A stretch of 64,000 nt of DNA, taken from Microglena sp. YARC. Taxonomy: Eukaryota; Chlorophyta; Chlorophyceae; Chlamydomonadales; Chlamydomonadaceae. The stretch lies in NCBI GenBank assembly GCA_022414725.1, contig CM039462.1, forward strand, positions 130,069,345 to 130,133,344, written 5' to 3'. This document shows positions 45,001 through 55,394 of the stretch, one piece after another; position 1 is the first letter of the stretch, and the number at the start of each line of letters is the position of its first letter. Position numbers and translations under genes: made by a program. The notes beneath the pieces were generated by a model, which ran no database searches, was not told where the DNA came from, and saw nothing but the letters and a program-made list of their open reading frames with translations.

Positions 45001-47787
45001 AGGGTGCGTGTGGGTGTGTAGAGGGTGAGGTAGAGGTGCGACTGGGCTGCCTATGACTAAGCCGCAGGGGGCTCGGATAGGCGGGGTGCGATGGGCCGGA
45101 AAAGCTTAGGGATGGATCCAGAGACTCGTGTAGGGGGGCCGAGCATTGAGGGCAGGGCTCAGTCTGACCCAGTGGGAAGTGTGTGGGAGGGGAGAGGAGA
45201 GGGGGCGTGGATGGTTGGTGGGTAGGAGAAGAACTCTGGTCCCTAAGGACCCTTTTTCGGGCCCTCATAGAGTGTGCGGATGGCAATCTATCCCTATGAT
45301 GCTACCGCAAGGCCACTCCAACTCATGATCCAGGTGGCGTGGGTGTGGAGGAGTAGAGGAGAGGTGGGGCGTGATTGTGTTTGGGGGTAGGGAGAGACCT
45401 CTGGGTCCCCTAGACCTCGCCCTCATAGAGTGTGCGTGTGATCTATCCTATGAGGCTACCGCAGGGCACTCAACTTCAATGATCCAGAGTGCGGGGGTGT
45501 GTTAGGGAGGTAGAGGAGTTTGGGGCGTGGGATTGGTGGTGGTAGGAGAGAGACCTCTGGTCCGATAGGCCTCGCCCTCATAAGAGTGTTCGAACTGGCA
45601 TCTATCCCTATGATTTACCGCAATGCAGGGCCACTGCCTAACATGATCAGGTGCGGTGGGTGTGTAGGGGTGCTGTGGAGCTTAGGGGGAAGGTGGGAGG
45701 GGCAGAACAGGAGAAGAGACCTCTGGTCCGTAGCCTCGGCCCTCATTAGAGTGTGCGACTGGATCTATCCCTATGATGCTAGCAGGCCACCTCACTTATG
45801 ACCCAGGTGGCGTGGGTGTGAAGGGGTAGAGGAGAGGTGGGGGCGTGGATTGGTTTGGTGGGTAGGAGAGAGACCTCTGATGGTCCTAGGCCTCGCCTCA
45901 TAAAAGTGTGCGCTGGCATCTGATCCCTATGATGCTACCGCAGAGCCCACTCCAACTTATGATCCAGGTGCGTGGTGTGTAGGGAGGTAGAGGAGAGGTG
46001 GGGGCGTGGGATTGGTTGTGGGTAGGAGATGAGACCTCTGGTCCGTTGGCCTGCGCCCTCATAGAGTGTGCGGATGGCATCTATCCCTATGATGCTACCG
46101 CGCAGGGCCACTCCAACTCGCAATCATGATCCAGGTGCGTGGGTGTGTAGTAGGGGGCTGGGAAGCTTAGGGGGAGGTGGGGAGGGGCGAAGGAGAGAGA
46201 CCTTGGTCCTTGGCCTCGCCTGCATATAGAGTGTGCGACTGGCATCTATCCTATGCATGCTACCGCGGGCCACTCAATCTCATGATCAGGCGCGTGGGTG
46301 TGTAGGGAGGTAGAGGAGAGGTGGGGGCGTGGGATTGGTTGGTTGGGTAGGAGAGAGACTCTGGTCCGTAGGCCTCGCCTCATAGAGTGTAGCAACTCGG
46401 CATTCTATCCTATGATGCTAACCGCAGGGGCCACTCAACTTATGATCCAGGTGCGTGGGTGTGTAGGGAGGTAGAGGAGAGGTGGGGGGCGTTGGATTTT
46501 GGTTGGTGGGTAGGAGAGAGGCTCTGTCCGTAGGCCTCGCCCTCATAGAGTGTGCGACTGGCATCTATCCCTATGATGCTACCGCAGGGCCACTCCAACT
46601 CATGATCCAGGTGCGTGGGTGTGTAGGGGGTTCTGGGAAGCTTAGGGGGAGGTGGGAGGGGCGAAGGAGAGAGACCTCTGGTCCCTTGGCCTCGCCCTCA
46701 TAGAGTGTGCGACTGGCATCTATCCCTATGATGCTACCGCAGGGCCACTCCAACTCATGATCCAGGTGCGTGGGTGTGTAGGGAGGTAGAGGAGAGGTGG
46801 GGGCGTGGGATTGGTTGGTGGTAGGAGAGAGACCTCTGGTCCGTAGGCCTCGCCCTCATAAAGTGTGCGACTGGCATCTATCCCTATGATGCTACCGCAG
46901 AGCCACTCCAACTTATGATCCAGGTTTGCTGAGTGGGTGTGTAGGGAGGTAGAGGAGAGGTGGGGCGTGGGGATTGGTTGGTGGGTAGGAGAGAGACCTC
47001 TGGTCCGTAGGCCTCGCCCTCATAAAGTGTGCAACTGGCATCTATCCCTATGATGCTACCGCAGGGCCACTCCAACTTATGATCCAGGTGCGTGGGTGTG
47101 TAGGGAGGTAGAGGAGAGGTGGGGGCGTGGGATTGGTTGGTGGGTAGGAGAGAGACCTCTTGGTCGTAGGCCTCGCCCTCATTAGAGTGCAACTGACATC
47201 TATCCCTATGATGCTACCGCAGGGCACTCCAACTTATGATCCAGGTCGTGGGTGTGTAGGGGAGGTAAAGGAGGAGAGGTTGGGGGCGTGGGATTGCGTT
47301 GGTGGGTAGGAGAGAAGACCTCTGGTCCGTAGGCCTCGCCCTCATAGAGTGTGCGACTGGCATCTATCCCTATGATGCTACCGCAGGGCCACTCCAACTT
47401 ATGATCCAGGTGCGTGGGTGTGTAGGGGGCTGGGAAGCTTAGGGGGAGGTCCCGGAGGGGCGAAAGGAGAGAGACCTCTGCCCCCGTCCCTTGGCCTCGC
47501 CCTCATAAAGTGTGCGACTGGCATCTATCCCTATGATGCTACCGCAGGGCCACTCCAACTCATGATCCAGGTGCGTGGGTGTGTAGGGAGGTAGAGGAGA
47601 GGTGGGGGCGTGGGATTGGTTGGTGGGGTAGGAGAGAGACCTCTGGTCCCGTAGGCCTCGCCCTCATAGAGTGTGCGACTGGCATCTATCCCTATGATGC
47701 TACCGCAGGGCCACTCCAACTCATGATCCAGGTGCGTGGGTGTGTAGGGGGCTAGTGGGCTAGGGGTGTGTAGGTGTGTATGTGTGT

Positions 47788-47818
<31 letters not shown>

Positions 47819-48076
47819 GGGGGGGATAGGAGAGAGACCTCTGGTCCCTTGGCCTCGCCCTCATAGAGTGTGCAACTGGCATCTATCCCTATGATGCTAC
47901 CGCAGGGCCACTCCAACTTATGATCCAGGTGCGTGGGTGTGTAGGGGGCTAGTGAGCTAGGGGTGGGTGGGTGGGTGGGTGGGTGGGTGTGAGGGGATAG
48001 GAGAGATTCCTCTGGTCTGAGGCCTCGCCCTCATAGAGTGTGCAACTGGCATCTATATCTATGATGCTAAAGCGGG
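36040..48076. repeat. Satellite array, unit about 159 bp, about 75 copies
   Basis: The consensus is readable in the clean part (46.6-47.7 kb): CATAGAGTGTGCGACTGGCA, TCTATCCCTATGATGCTACC, GCAGGGCCACTCCAACT.ATG, ATCCAGGTGCGTGGGTGTGT, then either the type-1 half (GGAGGTAGAGGAGAGGTGGG) or the type-2 half (GGGCTGGGAAGCTTAGGGGG), ending AGAGAGACCTCTGGTCCGTA, GGCCTCGCCCT. From about 36 to 46 kb units differ mainly by single-base insertions and deletions. The last two units acquire GT/G runs. No gene is embedded. The apparent ORFs are satellite translations. Confidence 0.95.
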
Positions 48077-48077
48077 C

Positions 48078-48079
48078 CT

Positions 48080-48155
<76 letters not shown>

Positions 48156-48222
48156 CACACACACACACACACACACATGCACACTCACACACACACACAC
48201 ACACACTCTCTTCCCCTCCCAT
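48078..48222. repeat. C homopolymer followed by (CA)n
   Basis: About 40 C residues (48079-48118), then CA repeats leading into the first exon relic of the MKK3-like gene. Confidence 0.95.
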
Positions 48223-48900
48223 GTTTTGAATGAGGATGTTTATGGATCCACACACTCCCACACACACCTCCCACACACACCCAAAACACACACACACACA
48301 CCTCCCACGCACACTTTCACACACTCCCACACACTCCACACACACACCTACCCACACACTCTCTCTCTCTCATACACACACACACACACACACCTCCCAC
48401 GCACACTCCCACACACTCCCACACACTCCCACACACACACTCTCACACACACACACACACCTCCCACACACACACCCAAAACACACACTCTCACACAAAC
48501 ACACACACACACACCTCCCACGCACATTCCCACACACTCCCACACACACACCCAAAACACACTCTCTTTCTCACACACACACACCTCCCACGCACATTTC
48601 CACACACTCCCACACACACACCCAAAACACACTCTCTTTCTCACACACACACACCTCCCACGCACACTCCCACACACTCCCACACACACACCCAAAACAC
48701 ACACTCTCACACACACACACACACACCTCCCACGCACACTCCCACACACTCCCACACACTCCCACACACACACCCAAAACACACTCTCTCTCACACACAC
48801 ACTCCCAGGTGTTGAATGAGGATTTGCCCGTACCAGGACCAGAGTTTCTTCAAGAGTTCGTGACTTCTTTGGTCTTTGCATGGGGAAGGACCCTTTCAAG
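48223..48900 (+). pseudogene. Two damaged duplicates of the MKK3-like kinase exon within CA-rich intron
   Basis: At 48223-48245 a 23-base relic (GTTTTGAATGAGGATGT...) of the exon start remains. At 48809-48900 a longer duplicate follows an intact CTCCCAG acceptor but has single-base losses that break its frame (LCMEKDP is no longer readable in phase) and ends at CCCTTTCAAG without the last 14 codons or a donor. Both copy the exon at 49144-49281. The intervening sequence is CTCCCACACACTCCCACACA-type microsatellite. Probably non-functional. Confidence 0.75.
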
Positions 48901-49143
48901 GAAACACACACACACAGAAATACACGCACACACATAGACACACACACACCTTGTCGTACCCCATCTCTCCCCACCCCACCCCAATTTTGGACCCCATCCC
49001 TCACTTTCCCCAACCCTTTCTTTATGCCCCTCTCCTGCCCCCACCCCCCACATGCACTCATAGACACACACACAGACTCACTCTCTCTCACAGACACACA
49101 CACATACTCTCACACACGCACACACACACACACACCCTCCCAG

Positions 49144-49281
49144 GTGTTGAATGAGGATGTGCCCATACCAGGACCAGAGTTCTCTCAAGAGTTCCGTGAC
49201 TTCATTGGTCTTTGCATGGAGAAGGACCCTTTCAAGCGACCACCGGCTGAGCATCTCATGACGCACCCCTTCATCACAAAG
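49144..49281 (+). CDS. MKK3: MKK3-like exon: kinase subdomain XI (46 codons)
   Basis: Acceptor CCCTCCCAG (to 49143) and donor AAAG/GTATGT (49282) flank an open 138-base exon starting VLNEDVPIP and ending HPFITK. It is the only one of three copies that is complete and in frame. Confidence 0.85.
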
Positions 49282-51618
49282 GTATGTTTGTATGTTTTCC
49301 CACCCCACCACCTAACACCCACCTAAACACCTAACACACCTAACACCACCCACATCCCAACACCCACCCACCACATAACACCCACCTTACACCACCCACC
49401 TAACACGCGCATAACTCCCACAACATAACACCCACCACATAACACCCACCACCTAACACACATCTAACTCCCACCACATAACACCCACCACCCACCACCT
49501 ACTTCCCACCATTCACCACCACCACCATCCACCCCCACCTCTAAACCACCACACTCCCACCAACTCCTTCCCACCACCACCACCACCATCCACCCACCAC
49601 CTCCGACCACCAAACACCAAACACCACCTAACACCCACTCCACCACCACCATGACCACCACCACCACCACCACCCACCTCCCACCTCCCCACCACCCACC
49701 ACCCACCACCCACCACCTGTGCAGTATGAAAACAACCCCTCCAGCTTGAAGTCCATGATGCAGTGCGTGTTTGACCCTCAAGACAAGCTGGATGAGATCA
49801 CCTAACACCACTCACCACCTCACACCACTCATCTCCCACCTCACACCTCCCCCCACCCAACACCCAACACCCACCTCCCGCCACCTCCTACCACCACCCA
49901 CCTCCCACCACCCACGACCTGTGCAGTATGAAAACGACCCCTCCAGCCAAACCGTTATACACAACCCTGCCACCCAACACCCAACGCCCACCACCCAACA
50001 CCTACAACCCCCAACCACCACCTGTGCAGTATGAAAACGATCCCTCCAGCCTGAATTCCATGAAGCAGTTAGTGTTTGACCCTCAAGACAAACTAGATGA
50101 GATCATCCTCCACCACACACAACCACCCCCACACACCACCCACCACCCACCACCTGTGCAGTATGAAAACGACCCCTCCAGCCTTAAGTCCATGATGCAG
50201 TGCGTGTTTGACCCTCAAGACAAGCTGGATGAGATCGCCTCGTGTTTGCATGGAACTACTACCCACTGCTGTCAGCAGCCTACCTCCACATTACACCCAC
50301 CTAACACCAAACACCAAACACCACCTAACACCCACCAACCACCTAACACCAACCACCAACACCCAACATCCAACACCACCCCCACCCAACACCCACCACC
50401 CAACACCTATGCAGTATAAAAACGACCCCTCCAGCCTGAAGTCCATGATGCAGTGTGTGTTTGACCCTCAAGACAAGCTGGATGACATCGCCACCGTACT
50501 CAAAACCGTAATACACCACCCACCACCCACCACCTGTGCACTAAGAAAACGCCCCCTCCACCAACCACTACCCACCCACCAACCACCAACTGTGCAGTAT
50601 GAAAACGCCCCCTCCACCAACCACCAACCAACCACCAACCACCAACTGTGCAGTATGAAAACGCCCCCTCCACCAACCACCAACCAACCACCAACCACCA
50701 ACTGTGCAGTATGAAAACGCCCCCTCCACCAACCACCAAACCAACCACCAACCACCAACTGTGCAGTATGAAAACGCCCCCTCCACCAACCACCAACCAA
50801 CCACCAACCACCAACTGTGCAGTATGAAAACGCCCCCTCCACCAACCACCAACCAACCACCAACCACCAACTGTACAGTATGAAAACGACCCCTCCACCA
50901 ACCACCAACCAACCACCAACCACCACCTGTGCAGTATGAAAACGACCCCTCCAGCTTGAAGTCTATGATGCAGTGCGTGTTTGACCCTCAAGACAAGCTG
51001 GATGAGATCGCCATTGTGTTTGCATGGAACTACTACGCACTACTTTCGGCAGGGGCTGAACGGCTGAAGGACTTGGCACCTCTGTATGCAGAAAGCTCGG
51101 TGGGGTACAAAATATTTTGTCCTTGCCCCCCCCCCCCCCCCCCGCCCTACCCCCCCCCCCCCCCCCCCCCCCCCCACACACACACACCGGCATTGTTTTT
51201 TCAAACCAGTGGGCAGAATGGCTCGATGACTTGGCACCTCTGTATTCAGAAAGCTCGGTGAGTACATGTTTTCACACACTTCCATTAAAAAGAATCAAAA
51301 ACGGTGGGCTAAACGGCTCGAGGATTTGGCAGCTCTGTATGCTGAAAGCTCGGTTGGTACATGTCGCACATTCATACATACATTTACTTCAAACACAAAA
51401 TCAAACCAGTGGGCTGAACGGCTAAAAGACTTGGCACCTCTGTATGCAGAAAGCTCAGTTGGTACATGTTTCACACACATATATGTGAGGGGGTGGGGGT
51501 CACGCATACATTTATGTATTTATTTATTTGTAATTCAAACCTGTGGGCAGAACGGCTCAATGTCTTGGCACCCCTGTATGCTGAACGCTCAGTGGGTACA
51601 TGTCTCTCCCTACCTACC

Positions 51619-51676
<58 letters not shown>

Positions 51677-52349
51677 TCTCTCTCACACACTCACTCACTA
51701 ACTCACTCACTCACTCACTCACTCACTCAATCACTCAATCACTCACACACACTCTCTCACATACACACTCTCTCTCACTCACTCACACTCAGACATTGAG
51801 TCATGACTGCAAAACCGTGTGTGGGCGGAATGCAATTGTGGAGAAGCTTCGATCTGTTGCTCAGATGCATGCAGGCTTCAAGGTTGCACACCAAGTTGTT
51901 CATGTAGACTCCCCCCCCACCACCACCCCACACACCCCACACACACTCCTTCCCACACACACACACATTCACACGCACAGACGCACTCTCACACACACAC
52001 ACACACACACACACATCCACACACACTCTCCCACCCACACTCTCTCACACAGACATTGAGTCACGATGGCGAAACAGTACGTGGGCGGAATGCAATTGTG
52101 GAGAAGCTCCGCTCAGTCGCTCAGATGCATGCAGGCTTCAAGGTTGTACACCAGGTGGTGCATGTGGACTGCCAGGCCCTGGGTAACGATGGTAGTGCTT
52201 TGGTCCACGTCCAAGGCCAGTTAGTGGTCCCTGGTCTCACTGGCCCGGGCGCAGCCCCCTCTCCATTCACTGAGTCGTTCATCTTGTCTCAGATCAGCTC
52301 AGGCGAGTATTACGTCCACAACCAGGTTCATCGCCTTATGAACATGTAG
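49144..52349 (+). CDS. MKK3: MKK3-like MAP kinase kinase with C-terminal NTF2-like domain, 3' part (three exons)
   Basis: Best join: 49144-49281, 50935-51099, 52053-52349; each exon is phase 0. The first exon encodes kinase subdomain XI (FRDFIGLCMEKDPFKRPPAEHLM..HPFITK), with the invariant Arg and the form typical of MAP2Ks. The second links to an NTF2-like fold (VFDPQDKLDEIA, FAWNYYALL, LAPLYAESS). The third completes it (SHDGETVRGRNAIVEKL, VHVQGQLVVPG, FTESFILSQ, YYVHNQVHRL) to TAG 52347-52349. A MAP2K fused to NTF2 is, to my knowledge, the plant MKK3 architecture, a kinase that phosphorylates MAPKs. Earlier kinase exons are not recognisable in the window; they may lie beyond the satellite or in the gap. 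Extra exon copies make the exact join uncertain. Confidence 0.8.
49284..49720. repeat. Intron made of CACCACC/CACCTAACAC microsatellite
   Basis: Low-complexity CCACCACCTAACACCCACC sequence with almost no G. It continues between the exon duplicates up to 50930. The long Trp/Gly/Val ORFs on the opposite strand are translations of it. Confidence 0.9.
49725..50493 (+). pseudogene. Five partial duplicates of the MKK3-like linker/NTF2 exon
   Basis: After (C)CTGTGCAG or TATGCAG acceptors, copies of YENDPSSLKSMMQCVFDPQD-coding sequence begin at 49725, 49927 (24 bases only), 50030, 50162 and 50415. They end at different points: after DEI (49799), DEI (50106), at the LLSA-like end (about 50278, one-base frameshift) and after DDIAT (about 50493). 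None has both an intact frame through WNYYALL and a donor, unlike the copy at 50935-51099. Substitutions are few, so the duplications look recent or are assembly artefacts. Confidence 0.75.
50525..50934 (+). repeat. 57-bp minisatellite built from splice acceptor plus exon start
   Basis: About seven units of ACTGTGCAGTATGAAAACGC then CCCCTCCACC and (AACCACC)n. The unit contains the 3' splice site and first codons (YEN) of the MKK3-like exon but not the rest. The last unit returns to CACCTGTGCAG and leads into the intact exon at 50935. Confidence 0.9.
50935..51099 (+). CDS. MKK3: MKK3-like exon: linker and start of NTF2-like domain (55 codons)
   Basis: Acceptor CACCTGTGCAG and donor GTGGGG (51100, weak) flank a fully open 165-base exon, YENDPSSLK to LYAESS. 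FAWNYYALL matches the first helix of NTF2 folds. The downstream partial duplicate ending at 51257 has a better donor (GTGAGT). Confidence 0.75.
51206..51592 (+). pseudogene. Four duplicates of the 3' end of the NTF2-start exon
   Basis: Blocks of 45-60 bases reading (Q)WAERLKDLAPLYAESS with variations lie at 51206-51257, 51300-51351, 51405-51459 and 51545-51592. Each is preceded by AAACCAG-, AAACGG- or AAACCTG-like sequence and followed by GT(GAGT/TGGT/GGGT)ACATG. Several could act as alternative exons, since each keeps an open frame and a GT. A C homopolymer and CA run (51125-51187) precede the first. Confidence 0.7.
51602..51790. repeat. (CT)n and (CACT)n microsatellite
   Basis: Pure CT run 51622-51682, then CACT/CACA repeats. 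It forms the polypyrimidine tract before the first copy of the last exon. Confidence 0.95.
51793..51912 (+). pseudogene. Truncated duplicate of the last MKK3-like exon
   Basis: Starts after CTCAG like the true last exon and reads ETVxGRNAIVEKLRSVAQMHA-type sequence. It has a one-base difference that breaks SHDGET (CATGACTGC), and it stops at VHVDS, where microsatellite resumes. The intact copy is at 52053. Confidence 0.8.
52053..52349 (+). CDS. MKK3: MKK3-like terminal exon: body of NTF2-like domain (98 codons plus stop)
   Basis: Acceptor CTCTCACACAG then ACATTGAGTCAC; open to TAG 52347-52349. The strand pattern (GRNAIVEKL, VVHQVVHVDCQ, ALVHVQGQLVV, FTESFILSQ, GEYYVHNQVHRLM) is that of an NTF2-like half-barrel. 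In NTF2 folds this surface binds partners. In MKK3 the domain is thought to tune kinase activity. Confidence 0.85.
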   Translation, partial: TLSHDGETVRGRNAIVEKLRSVAQMHAGFKVVHQVVHVDCQALGNDGSALVHVQGQLVVPGLTGPGAAPSPFTESFILSQISSGEYYVHNQVHRLMNM

Positions 52350-53095
52350 TGAGCAGGAAGGGTGAAACTCACAGCACGGAAGTACAGAAGTACAAAAGCA
52401 CAGAAGGACCAGGTACATCGCCTCATGAACATGAAGTGAGCAGTAAGAGTGTACCTCTGAGTACAGCAGTGCTGCAGTACGGGGCACATCGCCTCATGAT
52501 CACAAATTGAGAAGGAAAACTGATGCTCTAAGTACCATAGGACAGAAGGACAGAAGGACCAGGTACATCGCCTCATGAACATGAAATGAGCAGGAAAACT
52601 GAAACCCTGATTACAAAAGTCTAGAAGTACAGAGTGCATCGCCTCGTGATCACGAAGCGAGCAGGAAAACTGAAGCTCTGAGTACAAAAGTACAGAAGTA
52701 CGGAAGGACCAGGTACATCGCCTCATGAACATGAAATGAGCAGGAAAACTGAAACCCTGATTACAAAAGTCTGGAAGTGCAGGGTGCGTCGCCTCGTGAT
52801 CACGAAGCGAGCAGGAAGAGTGTAACTGAGTGCAGAAGTACAGAATAAAGAATGACCAGGAACCTTCGCCTCATGCACGTGAAGTGAGCAGGAAGAGTGT
52901 ACTTCTGAATACTGAGGTGCAGAAGTGCAGCAGTACAGGGTACATCGCCTCATGATCAAAATTGAGCAGGAAAACTGAAACTCTGAGTACAGAAGTAGAG
53001 AAGTACAGAAGTACGGGGTGCAGAAGTACAGGGTACACCACCTCATGAACATGTAGTGAGCAGGAAGAGTGAAACTCTGAGTACAGAAGTGTGCT
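52320..53095. repeat. About 75-bp tandem repeat grown from the 3' end of the MKK3-like gene
   Basis: About ten units of CA(G/T)GTACATCGCCTCATGA, ACATGAAGTGAGCAGGAA, CTGAAACTCTGAGTACAGAA. The first unit includes the last codons and the stop of the NTF2 exon (CATCGCCTTATGAACATGTAG). Two unit types alternate (ATGAACATGAA and GTGATCACGAA), giving a 150-bp higher-order period. Confidence 0.88.
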
Positions 53096-53689
53096 GAAGT
53101 GGCTCTAGACCAGGGAGGGTAAAGATACCTAGTGGCTTGTGTGCACATACTATGGCTAATGTGCTTGGAAGAGTGTAAGCCTGAGTACAGTGCCACACAC
53201 TCCCAAGGAAAATCTAGTGGCCAATGCTCAAAAACAGATCATGCCTGGAGGGGCGTGGTGTTAAGGGGACCCTCCAGTACGCCGCAGCTGGGTAAATTCA
53301 CCATGGGAGACATAGTAAGTGTCACCCTCCAGGCGGGGACCCTCCCGTACGCCGCAGCTGGGGAAAGTCGCCATGGCAGACGTAGTAAGTGTCACCCTCC
53401 AGGCGGTAGGGACCAGGGTACTACATTTTGTCAAATTGGCCAGCGCTTAAAGCGCACAAACGTTAAATTGGTCAGCGCTTTCTAGTGCAAAAAGCACAAA
53501 AACTGCGTGCTGCGCCCACAGGGGGCTGAAAAACTGCGAAACTAGCAGTGGGGCTTAAAAAGGCAGCACGTAAACGCGCTGCCACGCGCGCTTTGTAGTA
53601 CCCTGGTAGGGTCTCCTTCATGCTGCATGCCAATGCTACTTTACTTAGGACCGCGTGAACTAAAAATACAGTTGCTGATATGATTAGAG
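53096..53689. repeat. Degenerate repeat block, no gene
   Basis: A roughly 77-bp unit (ACCCTCC.GTACGCCGCAGCT, AGTAAGTGTCACCCTCCAGG) is duplicated at 53270-53410. The preceding GGAGGGGCGTGGTGTTAAGG resembles the inverted end of SINE family D. Nothing recognisable in 53410-53690. Confidence 0.55.
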
Positions 53690-53928
53690 CTTTTTTTGGC
53701 AGAGCCCCCCCTTCTGGGGGGCGGGAGCCCCCAGTGTTACCCATTTGTCCTTTCGTCCACCCATCCATCCATCCATCCTTCCATCCATCCGTCTGACCGT
53801 GATGAAGCCCGACACGTCAGCCAACGGTCTCATAACTAACTCGCTCCCGTTGCCACCTGTCGCTGTCGCTCGGTCGCGATCACTCTCCGCCATTTTTTAG
53901 CGGCACATGCGACGCTGCATAGAACTTG
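53690..53928 (+). repeat. Dispersed repeat family E, copy 4 (longest)
   Basis: GGCAGAGCCCCCCCTTCTGG and GGGGGGCGGGAGCCCCC form a terminal hairpin. They are followed by a CCATCCATCC microsatellite, CGACACGTCAGCCAACGGTC, TCGCTCCCGTTGCCACCTG and the GCGACGCTGCATAGAACTTG end. Confidence 0.82.
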
Positions 53929-53978
53929 TCTTCGGCTACGAGCACCAGCAGCTGTCATCATGCCGTGGCCGGTACTAG

Positions 53979-54110
53979 TAATGAGAACGCCTGGTGGGGC
54001 GTGGTATTAAGGGAGCCCCGTCTTAAGGCGGTAAATAGCCCTTAGAGATTCGAACCCCGCACCTCATAGATTCAGCAAGCTCTACCATTGAACCATTCGT
54101 CAAAACGGGG
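53979..54110 (-). repeat. SINE family D, inverted copy with the best tRNA-like head
   Basis: On the minus strand: head GACGAATGGTTCAATGGTAG with AGC (A box) and GGGGTTCGAATCTC (B box), then a shortened body CCGCCTTAAGACGGGGCTCC, ending ACCACGCCCCACCAGGCG. The middle of the body is deleted relative to 24462-24661. Confidence 0.65.
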
Positions 54111-54593
54111 TCAGGTAGGCAAGTACTTTCATCAACATGGAAGTAGGGAAAAGAAGCTAAGGCAGAAGGGAATGCAAAGGCACATGCTCTGGCGGATAAG
54201 TATCTTCACGTTCCCCAATCGATCACCACGTTTTCCCCATTGGTTACACATGCAAGAGCATATGCAACCCTTGAGGTGCTCAATCATGCCATTCGTTGAA
54301 ACGGGATGGAAGTGGCCGGCACTACTTCACTCAGAAACAACCTGATCACACTTATCAACCTGAGGTGACAGGGCCATGTGGCAGGTTCATGCGCAGGTAT
54401 AGGATAAGTATATATAGATATATATGGAGAGAGAGAGATGATAGAAAGATAGATAGATAGATAGATATGTATATATATAGGTGTATAGGTTGTTCGATGC
54501 CGACCCCTTCTGTATAATCGGTACCTCCCCCGGTGTAACCAGTGTAACACTGGGGTCTTTGCTACAGTGAGGGCGGTAACCACGGTAACAACA

Positions 54594-54797
54594 ACTTCTA
54601 TGCAGCGTCGCATGCGACACTAAAAATTGGCGGAGAGTGTTTGCGACGGAGCGGCATGTGCATGTGGCAACGGAAGTGAGTTAGTTACAAGACCGTTGGC
54701 TGACGTGTCAGGCTTCGTCTCAGTCTGCCGGTCAAACGGACAAATGGATAACTCTGGGGGCTCCTGCCACCCAGAAGGGGGGGCTCCGCCCAAAACA
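54594..54797 (-). repeat. Dispersed repeat family E, copy 5
   Basis: Inverted: TTCTATGCAGCGTCGCATGC at the left, GGGGGCTCCTGCC and GGGGGGGCTCCGCC at the right. Together with copy 4 it brackets SINE family D. Confidence 0.8.
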
Positions 54798-54894
54798 GCA
54801 AACGGCTTGCCTCATTGCTGACTTGCCGGAGTGCATACCCTGCACCAGTTCCGATTGAAATTTTCAAAGTGAGTGCATTAGATTGGATATGTGC

Positions 54895-55300
54895 TGTGCT
54901 CACCACCACCATGACCTAGCCCCCACGCATCCACACACCCAGCACCACCACGACCTAGCCCCCACGCATTCACACACCCAGCACCACCACGACCTAGCCC
55001 CCACGCATCCACACACCCAGCACCACCACGACCTAGCCCCCACGCACCCACGCACCCAGCACCACCACGACCGCGGGTGGGTGAGTGCTTTAGATTGGAT
55101 AAGTGGTGGTGTGCCCACCACCACCACAACCTAGCCCCCACGCACCCACCCACCGAGCACCACCACGACCGTGGGTGGGTGAATGCTTCAGATTGGATGT
55201 GCCATGGTGTGCCCACCACCACCACAACCTAGCCCCCACACACCCACACACCGAGCACCACCACGTCCGTGGGTGGGTGAGCGCATTCGCTTGGATATTC
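54895..55300. repeat. Minisatellite of ACCACCACGACCTAGCCCCC units
   Basis: Four units of about 40 bp (ACCACCACGACCTAGCCCCC, ACGCATCCACACACCCAGC), then three units of about 110 bp. The longer units add CGTGGGTGGGTGAGTGCTT, AGATTGGAT and a GTGCCCACCACC stretch. Low coding value. Confidence 0.88.
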
Positions 55301-55394
55301 GGTGATTGGCCCCAGCGCAAGCGAATGGGCTGACCCCATCAACCCCACGCCTCGTCATAAGACTTAACATTTGTTTGTTTATTATATTGGATGT

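Noticed and set aside
36040..48076. Many 60-160-residue ORFs within the satellite (for example 43495-43986 minus)
   Set aside because: All are repeat translations that restart every unit and shift with single-base indels.
48040..51000. His/Thr/Pro ORFs on the plus strand and Val/Cys/Trp/Gly ORFs on the minus strand
   Set aside because: Products of CA- and ACC-type microsatellite. Only the short exon blocks inside have protein-like composition.
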